Shown here: positions 1 through 6,961 of the stretch, one piece after another
Layout of the letters: every line of letters begins with the position of its first letter
Numbering within the stretch: position 1 is the stretch's first letter
NCBI GenBank assembly: GCA_025964075.1
Contig: JAOPZQ010000285.1
Location: 1 to 17,730, forward strand
Direction of reading: 5' to 3'
Length of the DNA stretch: 17,730 bases
Source: Solirubrobacterales bacterium
Lineage (GTDB): Bacteria; Actinomycetota; Thermoleophilia; Solirubrobacterales; Solirubrobacteraceae
Translations under genes and position numbers: made by a program
Notes under the pieces: generated by a model
Told to the model about the DNA's origin: nothing
Database searches by the model: none
What the model saw: the letters and a program-made list of their open reading frames with translations, nothing else

Positions 1-1036
1 GCGGCTACGCGACCGAGCTCGCGCGGGCAGCGCTCGCCCGCGACGACATCACCGATGTGCCCCCGCCGGCGGCCGAGGCCGGAAGGTGCCTCGGCCGGCG
101 GAAGCGCAGGGTCACGGCTCGACGATCATGCTGTCACCTCCCCTCGGCTCCAGGGACAGATGAGGTACGGGCGATGCACCGCGTCGACCACCGTGGTGAT
201 GCCGCGCGGGCCCATCAGGTCAGCGACTGCGCGCATGGCTTCACCATCTCCACGTTGACGAGCAGGTAGTCGATTCGCGGTCGATGCAGACCACGAAGTA
301 GAACGGGCCCGGTCTCCCGGCTGTAGGGCGCACGTGTGGGCGACGAAAGGCCCACCTCGGGGACATAGCCGGGAGTGAGCACGTCGTGTGGGCAGGCACC
401 AGGGTCTCAGAGACCTCGAGCGCTTGGCCGTTCTCGAGCACAGTCATCGTTAGGAAGACCCGCCAAGTGCTGCAGCGGGTTTCAGCGTCTGCGACGGTTG
501 GGTGCCCGCTTACGCGACCGGGCTCCTGCCGACGCGACGCCGTGGCCCACCCTGACAGTTCACGTGGCTGCTTACGGGCCCGTGGTCGACCCGAGGATCG
601 CGCGCAGACCAGACTGCTGGCGCTTGAGGGAGCGCCCGCCTACGGGGCGCCGACTCGGCCCAGGAAGTCGCTCAAGGACGTGCTGTCACGCGCATGGCGT
701 TAGCGGCCGAGCGCAGCTCGCTTGAGGCGCTCGAGGCATGGGTCGTGCTGCTTGCCAGCCCGTTGACGTGCTGCGGCATGCCGAGCGGCGCAGCCGCCGT
801 AGCCCCGAGCAAGGGCTTGCTGCTCGATCAGCCGCAAGCAGGGGTCCGACACTGGTCCGCCCTGCGGACCACGTTCACCCGGGGTGGTGTTGAACCAAGC
901 TAGACCGTAGTCTGATGGCGTTGCACTACTTCGGCGACGTCCCGCTTCCCACGAACACACAGCAGCTCGGCCTCGCGGCAGGGACGGTCAAAGTCGGCCT
1001 TCCACGCGGCAGCATCCGACCCCCAGAGTTCGCCTC
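1..1036. other. Unassigned left region, no intact gene
   Basis: No ORF here has convincing family features. Plus frame 3 at 3-90 reads like the end of a coding region entering from the left (GYATELARAALARDD, then an Ala/Pro-rich stretch). A plus-strand tail near 600-703 (RKSLKDVLSRAWR, then stop) and a minus-strand Cys/His-containing stretch near 703-850 also look weakly coding, but none has a start, a ribosome site or a recognisable domain. The mixture of short coding-like pieces in different frames suggests decayed genes or indel-damaged sequence. Confidence 0.4.
126..236 (-). CDS. Possible small ORF or C-terminal gene fragment, unknown
   Basis: A 36-codon minus-strand frame starts ATG (MRAVADLMGPRGITTVVDAV) and ends in TGA. 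Its composition is balanced, unlike the Arg/Pro/Ser-rich shadow frames around it. Upstream on the same strand, other frames also read as plausible protein (FYFVVCIDRES; YLLVNVEMV), so this may be the end of a longer gene broken by frameshifts rather than a true small protein. No family is recognised. No strong Shine-Dalgarno sequence sits at the expected distance from the ATG. Confidence 0.25.
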   Translation of the reverse strand: MRAVADLMGPRGITTVVDAVHRPYLICPWSRGEVTA

Positions 1037-1666
1037 ATGAGGCCCATTCGCGATATTGACGATCCGCGCCTGGTCAAGGCGCTCTCCCATCCGCTTCGGG
1101 TTCGGATCATGGGCATTCTCGAACATCGCACCGCTACGCCCAAGCAGCTGGCTGATGCAGTCGGCGTCAACCTCGAGAACGTCGCCTACCACGTACGCAC
1201 GCTCCGAGATCTCGGACTCATCAAGCTCGAGCGGCGCGGCCGAGTGGGCGGGGCTGTGGAGCACTACTACAAAGCAGTCGAGCGTCCTCGGGTAACCGCC
1301 AAGGCTTGGGAGCGGATGCCGGATATCTCTCAACGAGCGATGATTGGCGCAGCGCTTGAGCAGCTGGGCGCGATCGTGTCCGCCGCCGCCTCGGAGGGTC
1401 GATTCTCACGACCGCAGAGCCACGTCTCGCGACGGCCGTTAGTGCTAGACAACGAGGGCTTTGCCGAGGCCTCCAAGGTCCTCAGCTGGGCTCTTGACGA
1501 ACTCCTCGCGGTCGAGAAGCAGGCCAAGAAGCGGATTGAAACGGGGGCCGAGGAGGTACCCACCACAGCAGTGACGCTGCTGTTTGACACACCTCAGGCT
1601 ATCGGCCCGGAGCCACGATCCCGCCCGTCGCGGCGCCCGCACCTCGCTCGGTCCTCCGGAAGCTAG
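1037..1666 (+). CDS. ArsR-like winged-helix transcriptional regulator
   Basis: The 209-residue protein opens with a winged-helix DNA-binding domain at about residues 8-85. The start DDPRLVKALSHPLRVRIMG is the classic first helix of ArsR/HTH_20 repressors, followed by a recognition region (TPKQLADAVGVNLENVAYHV) and a wing ending EHYYKAV. After the domain, residues 90-170 are helical with acidic and aromatic residues, probably for dimerisation or ligand sensing. The metal-binding ELCVCDL motif of true metal-sensing ArsR proteins is absent, so a metalloregulatory role is not supported. The last 30 residues are Arg/Pro/Ser-rich and may reflect a frame change near the end. The ATG at 1037 fits the domain; its ribosome site is weak. 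The gene stands alone and its target is unknown. Confidence 0.8.
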   Translation: MRPIRDIDDPRLVKALSHPLRVRIMGILEHRTATPKQLADAVGVNLENVAYHVRTLRDLGLIKLERRGRVGGAVEHYYKAVERPRVTAKAWERMPDISQRAMIGAALEQLGAIVSAAASEGRFSRPQSHVSRRPLVLDNEGFAEASKVLSWALDELLAVEKQAKKRIETGAEEVPTTAVTLLFDTPQAIGPEPRSRPSRRPHLARSSGS

Positions 1667-1689
1667 CTCAGTCGCGGCCTCGGTGTAGT

Positions 1690-2152
1690 TTCTGAGGCCC
1701 CGGGCATCCTTGGAGGCTGGTTGGTGCCGAAGCCGCCAGTCCGAAGGAGGACAACGTCCTGTTCGCGGGCCAGAATGTGCCAGAAGAGCGAGGAGACCCG
1801 CGGATGGCGCCGATGGCGGCCATGAACGCTGCGGCGGTCTGGACATTGGCGCCGGAACCGTCATCAAGCGCAGGACCTGTGGCCATTGCAGAGCCAGCCG
1901 GGCGATCTCGCGATCCAAGATCACGATCTCGGCATCGAGAAATCGATCTGGCGCGACAGCCCTCCAGCGTCAAGCGCCTATCGGTCGGCAGCTCGAGTCC
2001 GGCCAGCCAGCGACGGCCGGTCTCGCCGAAGCAGTCAGCCACGGGCGGACGGTCGCAGAGGTTTGTGCGACAGGGCCTGACCCCATGGGCCGCGTTCTTG
2101 GCGCGGGTCCGGGCCCGCACGAACCAGCCGGCGATAGGCGTGCTCGGCTTGC
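1690..2152 (-). pseudogene. IS110-family transposase relic A (central part)
   Basis: Two minus-strand frames carry diagnostic IS110/IS116 transposase pieces. One reads VRARTRAKNAAH, then RPPVADCFGETGRRWLAGLE, which is the linker after the DEDD domain. A second frame reads LDREIARLALQWPQVLRLM, and the first frame then resumes with NVQTAAAFMAAIGAIR, the start of the C-terminal serine (Transposase_20) domain. The RuvC-like DEDD N-terminus is missing and at least two frame changes are needed, so this copy is dead as read. It ends next to the left TA duplication of the IS630 element. IS110 enzymes are bridge-RNA-guided recombinases, but no intact element survives here. Confidence 0.75.
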
Positions 2153-2154
2153 TA

Positions 2155-2185
2155 GTGGGCCTTCTCGGAATGTTTGACCGGAAAC
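2155..2185 (+). repeat. Left terminal inverted repeat of IS630 element
   Basis: The repeat begins GTGGGCCTTC and ends GTTTGACCGGAAAC. It matches the reverse complement of 3311-3341 at 27 of 31 positions; the mismatches cluster in the middle. The adjacent TA at 2153-2154 is the target duplication. Confidence 0.9.
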
Positions 2186-2189
2186 GTCA

Positions 2190-3263
2190 TCAGGCGGCGA
2201 TCTGGTGACGGGCTTCGAGGAGGCGGATGCGTTTGTCGCGGTGGGGCCCGTTGCGGTGCTTGACGTGCCGCGCGAGCGCCCAGGCGAAGGCGCTCCAGTC
2301 GGCGTAGTCGGCGTTGTTGACGACGAACTCGCTGATCGGGAAGAAGTGGCACTCCACGGGGTTGAGGTAGCTGGCGTAGGTCGGGGTCGGCACGAGCTCG
2401 ATGCGGTTGGCGGCCGCGAAGGCGCGGATGTCCGGCGTCCAGTTGGCGCTGAGGTTGTCCTGGATCCAGTAGATCCGCCGACGAGCCGTGATCGCGGCGC
2501 GGATCTGGGTCATGAACGCGAGGTTGTCGCTGCCGCGCCTGCGGGACCTGAGGCGCACGCGCAGGCGGTCCTCGTGAACGTCGTAGGCGCCCATCACGTA
2601 GCGGACACCGTGGCGGCGGTGGTAGGTCGCGCGCTGACGCTCGGGACGTCTCTTGGGAGCCCAGCCGGCTCCGGCCATCGGGCGCAGGCTGATCGGGCCC
2701 ATCTGGTCAAACGCGATGACTGCCCCGCCGTCGGGCGGCGGCGAAGCCCGGAGTTCCAGGACCCGGGCGGCCTTGGTCTCATAGTCGGGATCGGGGCTGG
2801 CCTTCCAGGAGCGGGTGCGCTGAAACGACAGGCCGGCATCGGCCAGGACGCGGCCCAGGTGCGCCGCGCTGATCTCGACGATGTGCTGCTCAGCGAGATG
2901 CTCGGCGAGCCTGGGCAGCGACCAGCGCGTCAACGCGGCCCCCTGCGTGTCGGGGCGGGCACCGGCCACCGCGACGATCCGCTTGCGCTGCTCGTCGGTG
3001 ATCCGGCGGGGACGCCCGCCCCGATACTCAGGGTCCAGCGAGGCCATCCCTCGCTCGTTGAAATCGTGGATCACGCGACGCACGTGCGACTCGTCGGTCA
3101 TCCACATCGCCGCGATCTGCGGCACCGAGTTACCGACGTTGGACGCCAGCAAGATCGCCGCGCGCTCACGTGTCGCGAAATGCTTGGCCTTCTTGGCCCG
3201 GCCCTTCAACGCCGTCGCTTCGCCATCAGCCAACGGCCTGACAAACACCTCCGCGGGACGCAC
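2190..3263 (-). CDS. IS630-family transposase (DDE)
   Basis: This is the DDE-type transposase that cuts and pastes the surrounding element at TA sites. Domains of the 357-residue protein are an N-terminal helix-turn-helix region (about 30-90) with a second HTH (about 105-150), then an RNase H-like catalytic domain. Catalytic residues are visible as D186 (VIAFDQMGP), D269 (IYWIQDNLSAN) and E304 (SYLNPVECHF). The length is typical for IS630. The frame is open much further upstream, but that part overlaps IS110 debris outside the element. The GTG at 3263 has GGAGG five bases upstream and lies inside the right terminal repeat, so I chose it; the GTG at 3275 is an alternative. The frame has no internal stop or frameshift, unlike the IS110 copies on both sides. 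Confidence 0.9.
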   Translation of the reverse strand: MRPAEVFVRPLADGEATALKGRAKKAKHFATRERAAILLASNVGNSVPQIAAMWMTDESHVRRVIHDFNERGMASLDPEYRGGRPRRITDEQRKRIVAVAGARPDTQGAALTRWSLPRLAEHLAEQHIVEISAAHLGRVLADAGLSFQRTRSWKASPDPDYETKAARVLELRASPPPDGGAVIAFDQMGPISLRPMAGAGWAPKRRPERQRATYHRRHGVRYVMGAYDVHEDRLRVRLRSRRRGSDNLAFMTQIRAAITARRRIYWIQDNLSANWTPDIRAFAAANRIELVPTPTYASYLNPVECHFFPISEFVVNNADYADWSAFAWALARHVKHRNGPHRDKRIRLLEARHQIAA

Positions 3264-3310
3264 CCTCACCTCCACAGGTCGGATGCATCCCCATTCGCCG
3301 CCCGCGGCGA

Positions 3311-3341
3311 GTTTCCGGTCAAACGTTGGGCGAAGGCCCAC
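3311..3341 (-). repeat. Right terminal inverted repeat of IS630 element
   Basis: Read on the minus strand it is GTGGGCCTTCG, then CCCAACGTTTGACCGGAAAC, pairing with 2155-2185. It is followed on the plus strand by TA at 3342-3343, the second copy of the target duplication. Confidence 0.9.
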
Positions 3342-3343
3342 TA

Positions 3344-3960
3344 GACGACCGCGTGTTCGGCTTGGCGCTGGTGGGCCTTTGGATGCGCGCGTCCGGTCGC
3401 GGAGCGACCCTGGTGCGGCGGTAGGCCGAGCCTCAGCTCGAGGCGACGGATCTCCTCGCGCACCAGCGCGGGACGCGCGAACGCGTAGGCCTGGCCGCGG
3501 CTGAGCAGATGCCACGCGATGAGGACGAGCTTGCGGGCGGTCGCGATGTTCGAACCGCGGCGCGCCGCGATGCGCTGATGAAATGCGCGCAATGGACGGG
3601 CGGTGCACGCGGCGCGCCAGCCCCTTCGACGAGCAGGCCGCGGACGTCGGCGGGGCCTTGTTTGCTGATCTGGCCGTGCTTGGCGGGCTCGTGCCGCACT
3701 GACGCACGCGCGGGTCCAGGCCGAGATAGGCGACCAGCTGACGCGCGTCCTAAAGCGGCGGATGTCACCGATCGCGCCGAGCAACGCGATCGCGGTCACG
3801 AGGCTGACGCCGGCGGCGTCATCCGCCTCCGCGCGTCCGGGTCGCTGATCGTGTCGGCTCCCAGGATCTTGTCGAGCTGCTCGAGCTCGCTGCTGGTGAA
3901 ATCGATTTGACGCAGTCCGGCCTGCACCGTCAGCTGCTCGTCGATGGCTTGGTGGTCCTA
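3344..3960 (-). pseudogene. IS110-family transposase relic B (C-terminal half)
   Basis: Minus-strand pieces in successive frames follow the order of an IS110 transposase: LTVQAGLRQIDFTSSELEQL (linker helix), VTAIALLGAIGDIRRF (start of the Transposase_20 domain), SPAKHGQISKQGPADVRGL (its conserved core with the catalytic serine region), FHQRIAARRGSNIATARKLV, then an Arg-rich C-terminal tail. At least three frame changes are needed and the DEDD N-terminus is absent. It overlaps relic A in domain content, so the two are different copies. Its tail (RQAEHAVV) abuts the right TA of the IS630 element. Closing the IS630 gap continues in the same frame through a stop into QAEHAYRRLV, so the IS630 may have landed in the extreme 3' end of this gene. 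Confidence 0.75.
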
Positions 3961-3997
3961 CACCGAGGTCTACCTGATCCCTCTGGCCACGATCGCC

Positions 3998-4038
3998 GGA
4001 GCGCCCCGCTCGGCCCGATCAGCCGAGCGGGGCGCTCC
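3998..4038. repeat. Perfect 17-bp inverted repeat / hairpin
   Basis: GGAGCGCCCCGCTCGGC (3998-4014) and its exact reverse complement (4022-4038) flank a 7-base loop. The stem is extremely GC-rich. No T-tract follows on either strand, so it is not a canonical intrinsic terminator. It lies just beyond the break point of IS110 relic B. It could be an IS end structure, a bidirectional stem-loop terminator between the relic and the winged-helix gene, or part of a structured RNA. Confidence 0.8.
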
Positions 4039-4153
4039 CGGAAGCGCGCGCGAGCGGTCCGCTCAGGAACAGACCGCCGCTCGACGGAGATGGCCGCTTC
4101 GCGGGCTTGGTCGGTAATGCGCCGGCGACTCGCACAGCCGGCGCAGAATCGAG

Positions 4154-4594
4154 CTACTTCGCGGAACCGTGGCGCGGCCGCAGACCGGTCCAGTTCTTGG
4201 CCAGAGCCCCCTCGGCGATCAGCTTGCGACCGGCCGGTACAGACCCGTCGGATCGACGTTCAGCGTCTTGCCCAGCTCACTGAGGGTGATGCCAGGGCGC
4301 TCAGAGACAGGCGAACGATGTCGGCCTGGCGGCCACCCGAGCCAGAAGCAGCACGCGAGCCGCCCCGCGGAGGTTTACGCCGGACGCCAATGCTGCTGGC
4401 CGACCGGCGTCGAGCGCTGGTACGGAGGTGGGGCCCGATGTCGCAGCTTTGGAGGTGCCGATCGTCTTCTCTGTCTGGGCGGAGGCGATGCCAAGACGCT
4501 CGGCCCCCTGGCGCAACTCCTCATACTCTGCGGCAAGCGGCGCCAGTTCCGCGAGGCGCTCCTGCGCCTGACGCAGCTCATCGAGCACTGACAC
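4154..4594 (-). pseudogene. Coiled-coil plus winged-helix DNA-binding protein, frame-broken
   Basis: Starts GTG at 4594 with GGGAG five bases upstream. The N-terminus (LDELRQAQERLAELAPLAAE) is a coiled coil. A middle frame gives a basic linker and RQADIVRLSLS. A third piece reads GITLSELGKTLNVDPTGLYR, then LIAEGALAKNWTGLRPRHGS and a stop at 4154-4156; this is a small winged-helix domain. The last piece is in the same frame as the start, so the frame changes compensate. I recall this two-part design (coiled coil, basic linker, wHTH with VDPTGLYR) as a small actinobacterial family, probably nucleoid-binding or regulatory; that is inference. Either the gene is damaged or two compensating indels are sequence errors. 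Confidence 0.6.
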
Positions 4595-5009
4595 ATCTGC
4601 TCCCTGCGGAGATTGGACGCAACAGATTCACTGGCCCCTGAGATACCACCATTGTGGCCACGGTGGCCACAACGCTTGCATCTGGCGTCTCCGCGTCGCA
4701 ACTCGAGCGGGCTGAGTACCTTGGCCACGGGCGTGCGAGCGATCAGCAGTCCGGATGATCCATCGGCGACGGTGCCTCGTGGGAGCGGCGCTCAAGCCCG
4801 CCAAGCGCACGCGGGTAGATGAGGCGCGGGACCGCGACGCTCCGGGCCTTGGCCTAGGCTCTAAGCCAGTCGTCGCGCCAGTGCCGGTGCTCGCGACGCC
4901 CCTCTGGGGCGTCAACTTGCCCGCGCTAGAGACCGAGTCCTCGCCGCATCGGGGCGCCGCAAATGGGTTCCGGCTCGCGTCGTCGTCCTCGTACCCGATC
5001 GTCCGCGGC
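4595..5009. other. Intergenic region between divergent genes
   Basis: About 415 bases with no supported gene. It holds the palindrome at 4652-4672 and a short perfect hairpin at 4895-4913 (GACGCCCC, TCT loop, GGGGCGTC) with no T-tract. The open frames here are shadows or run through the palindrome. It probably carries the promoter of the winged-helix gene; the promoter of the XRE operon lies just to its right. Confidence 0.5.
4652..4672. promoter_or_regulatory. 21-bp palindrome, possible operator
   Basis: TTGTGGCCAC, one G, then GTGGCCACAA is a perfect 10+1+10 palindrome. It lies 58 bases upstream of the GTG start of the winged-helix gene on the minus strand, in otherwise non-coding DNA. This is the position of an operator for a dimeric regulator, possibly autoregulation. 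It could also act as a hairpin in RNA. No binding protein is known. Confidence 0.5.
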
Positions 5010-5045
5010 ACTTGAACTTGAGGACACTTCAAGTACCGTAGTGGC
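5010..5045 (+). promoter_or_regulatory. Operator-promoter of the XRE operon, probably leaderless
   Basis: ACTTGA occurs twice in tandem (5010-5015, 5016-5021), followed by the odd palindrome ACTTCAAGT (5026-5034); ACTTGAA and TTCAAGT form inverted half sites. A -35-like TTGAAC (5012-5017) and a -10-like TACCGT (5034-5039) are 16 bases apart. The -10 ends six bases before the ATG at 5046, and no Shine-Dalgarno is present, which fits a leaderless transcript starting at or next to the ATG. The half sites overlap both promoter boxes, as expected for autorepression by the XRE protein. Confidence 0.55.
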
Positions 5046-5402
5046 ATGGACTTCGGGACTCAGATCCGCGAGTTGCGCCTCGAACAGGGGTTGACCCAAC
5101 GCGATCTGGCGGACGCCGCGGGGCTCAATTACTCCTATATCTCCAAGATCGAGAGCGGCCGGCTCGCGCATACGCCATCCTCGCGCGCCGTCGCCGCATT
5201 GGCTCGAGCGCTGGCTGTAGATGAGCTGGAACTGCTGGGATCCGCCGACAAAGTGCCCGAGGCACTAGCGCCGATGCTTGCCAACCCGGAGGCCGTCAGC
5301 TTCCTACGCAAGGCCGCGACACGCGTTCAGGCTCCCGAAGATTGGCGATACCTCAGCCGTCTTCTCGATGAGGTGCCCGTCGGGCAGGAGGTGGCCTCAT
5401 GA
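5046..5402 (+). CDS. XRE-family helix-turn-helix repressor
   Basis: The 118-residue protein has a Cro/C1-type HTH_3 domain at about residues 4-60. IRELRLEQGLTQRDLADAAG forms the first helices, NYSYISKIESG is the recognition helix and its contact loop, and AVAALARALAVDELELLG closes the domain. The C-terminal half is helical and may contact the downstream proteins. Its stop overlaps the next start by four bases (ATGA), so the two are translationally coupled. XRE regulators paired with zinc metallopeptidases are known (for example ImmA with ImmR, where the peptidase cleaves the repressor). Here the peptidase is the third frame of the operon. The operator upstream suggests autoregulation. The start is fixed by the promoter spacing and domain length. 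Confidence 0.9.
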   Translation: MDFGTQIRELRLEQGLTQRDLADAAGLNYSYISKIESGRLAHTPSSRAVAALARALAVDELELLGSADKVPEALAPMLANPEAVSFLRKAATRVQAPEDWRYLSRLLDEVPVGQEVAS

Positions 5403-5833
5403 GCCGGACGAGTCTGTCGCAGCGTTACCGCAGCACCTCGCGCGTGGCCAGCGTGCTAGATGCCGGAAGCGCGTATGTCGAGACGTCGCGGGCCAAGAGC
5501 CCGTTCGAGTTCACCGGCGAACCGACCGCTCCAGGTGAGGTCTCGCCAGGCGAACTCGCCGACATGCTTGACGCGCTTGCGGGGCTTCTGGACCGGCATC
5601 TTGCACGCCGAGCGGATCCGAGGGTGGCACTGCGCGTCCCGCCGGAACTGCTGGAAAGCATACGCGGACGGCTTGAAGACGAGCCCGATCTGCCGCGCCT
5701 GCTGGCTGTCGCGGCCGACGAGCTCCGAGACGCCGGCCGAGTGGCGGGACCGCCGGCCGAAGCTCTCCGGTCGGCCGCCTCGGTGGCAGACGCCGAGGTG
5801 GAAGCGGTCTATCGACGTCTGACCAGCCGCTAG
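5399..5833 (+). CDS. Helical protein of unknown function, XRE operon
   Basis: A 144-residue protein that I do not recognise. The N-terminus is Ser/Arg/Thr-rich and probably disordered to about residue 45. The rest is predicted helical: SPGELADMLDALAGLLDRHL, then a Glu/Leu-rich segment (PPELLESIRGRLEDEPDLP) and Ala-rich helices to the end. There are no membrane spans, cysteines or signal peptide. Its ATG overlaps the XRE stop (ATGA), so it is coupled to the repressor. It ends in TAG, three bases before the next start and in the same frame as the metallopeptidase. That raises the possibility that both form one longer protein split by a stop codon. It may be an adaptor, an inhibitor or the N-terminal domain of the peptidase. 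Confidence 0.75.
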   Translation: MSRTSLSQRYRSTSRVASVLDAGSAYVETSRAKSPFEFTGEPTAPGEVSPGELADMLDALAGLLDRHLARRADPRVALRVPPELLESIRGRLEDEPDLPRLLAVAADELRDAGRVAGPPAEALRSAASVADAEVEAVYRRLTSR

Positions 5834-5836
5834 GGC

Positions 5837-6961
5837 TTGCACCCGCACGTCCTGCGGGCGCACGCCGCCGAGCTGTGCGACCGCTGCCGCTGGATCGCAG
5901 ACGAGCTCGACCGTCGTCGTCGGCCAGAACTCGAGCCGCAGCTCAGCGACGCCCAGACGGAGGTGCAGCGGCTGGCTGAGCAGCTCGAGACGCTTATCGA
6001 CGGCGACATCGACGGGCCAGCCGAGCGTGCGTCGGCGCTCAGTGTGCTACGCACGGTGGGGCGAGAGCTTGAGCTCCAGGGAGCACGTTTGGCGCTGCTG
6101 CTGCGCGCGGGAGCCGCCGAGCGCCGGGTACGCCGTTTCGTCATCGCCTTGGCCGAGGAAGTCGCCTGGCCACTTACGCCACCGCTGGTCAGCTGCGCCT
6201 CCAGCGCTGGCTGGTGGGCGGATCCCGAGCCGGGTCTCATCTACCTCCCGGCCGGTGAAGAGCGTCGCCTCCTTGGCCTGCCGGACCTTTTGCACGAGAT
6301 GGCCCATTCCCTGTACTCGGACCGCCCGGAGACGCTGGTTGGCGACTTCCTGCCCCTGGTCGCCGACTACGTCGAGGCAGATGTTCCCTCGGGAGCCCCG
6401 TATCCGCCGGGCTTCCCAGACCTTGTCTACAAGGGCTGGATCGCCTGGCTGATGGAGTTCACTTGCGACCTTGTGGCCGCTTACGCCTGCGGTCCGAGCT
6501 TCGCTTGGCAGAACCTGCGCCTGGCGGCGACAATGAGCCGCAACATCTTCCACCCCGTCCCGCCCAGCGCTCCGCAGCAGCACCCCGCCGACGCTGCACG
6601 GATGATGGCCATCTGCGCCATGCTCGACCTCACTGTCGGGCAGGAGCGTGCGCATTCGCTGCGGCGAGCCTGGGCCGACTATGAGCAGGTCGCTCCAGAC
6701 ACAGAGCCGCTCGCGTTCCGGTACGCCTATCCGGCCGCGCTGGTGCAGGAGCTGGCCGGGCGGGTGTATGCCGGGTGTCGCACGGCAGGCATCAAGGCCT
6801 TCCAGCAGGCGCCGCGCTGGCCGCCAAGCGCACTTGGACTGCTCGACCTTGCCTGGCGACGGTTCCTCAATCGCCCCGACGGTTTCGGCGCATGGGAGCG
6901 ACGCCAGGTCTCGCTGTCGGCGGCGGTCTTCCGAGCGCCGTTCCGCTACTCCTCAGGATAG
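5837..6961 (+). CDS. HEMAH-motif zinc metallopeptidase (gluzincin-like)
   Basis: A 374-residue protein. Residues 1-105 are helical, with a coiled coil rich in Glu, Leu and Arg. A peptidase-like core follows. The HExxH zinc motif is at 153-157 (LLHEMAHSLYSD), and a second conserved segment (MEFTCDLVAAYACGPSF) supplies a likely third ligand, E207, with D211, the ExxxD arrangement of gluzincins. No signal peptide or membrane span is seen, so the enzyme is cytosolic. The substrate is unknown. Candidates are the XRE repressor, as with ImmA, or the convergent candidate pore-forming protein, whose gene overlaps this one by 16 bases at the 3' ends. The start is a TTG with a poor ribosome site, three bases after an in-frame TAG, so expression may depend on coupling or readthrough. 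Confidence 0.8.
   Translation: MHPHVLRAHAAELCDRCRWIADELDRRRRPELEPQLSDAQTEVQRLAEQLETLIDGDIDGPAERASALSVLRTVGRELELQGARLALLLRAGAAERRVRRFVIALAEEVAWPLTPPLVSCASSAGWWADPEPGLIYLPAGEERRLLGLPDLLHEMAHSLYSDRPETLVGDFLPLVADYVEADVPSGAPYPPGFPDLVYKGWIAWLMEFTCDLVAAYACGPSFAWQNLRLAATMSRNIFHPVPPSAPQQHPADAARMMAICAMLDLTVGQERAHSLRRAWADYEQVAPDTEPLAFRYAYPAALVQELAGRVYAGCRTAGIKAFQQAPRWPPSALGLLDLAWRRFLNRPDGFGAWERRQVSLSAAVFRAPFRYSSG

Larger units (their letters stand above)
2155..3341 (-). mobile_element. Complete IS630-family insertion sequence
   Basis: The 1187-bp element is bounded by imperfect 31-bp terminal inverted repeats (27 of 31 matching) and flanked on both sides by TA (2153-2154 and 3342-3343), the target duplicated by IS630/Tc1-mariner elements. 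It carries one intact transposase gene on the minus strand. Both flanks are IS110 debris, so it landed in or between older IS copies. With ends, target duplication and an open transposase frame all present, it is the only apparently complete IS in the window and may still be mobile. Confidence 0.9.

Noticed and set aside
2205..3344. Plus-strand 379-codon frame across the IS630 element
   Set aside because: Long only because of high GC; it is antisense to the DDE transposase, which has clear catalytic motifs.
3264..3707. N-terminal extension of the IS630 transposase frame
   Set aside because: It runs outside the right terminal repeat into IS110 debris; a GTG with GGAGG inside the element gives a normal length.
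3940..3997. Plus-strand fragment WSYTEVYLIPLATIAG
   Set aside because: Short, without start or stop context, and antisense to IS110 relic B at its left part; could be chance.
4895..4913. Hairpin GACGCCCC-TCT-GGGGCGTC as an intrinsic terminator
   Set aside because: No T-tract on either strand and no gene ends next to it.
5837..6961. Assignment of the peptidase as ImmA/IrrE
   Set aside because: HExxH and the XRE neighbour fit, but the length, the helical N-terminal part and the MEFTCDLVAAY segment are unlike the short ImmA domain.
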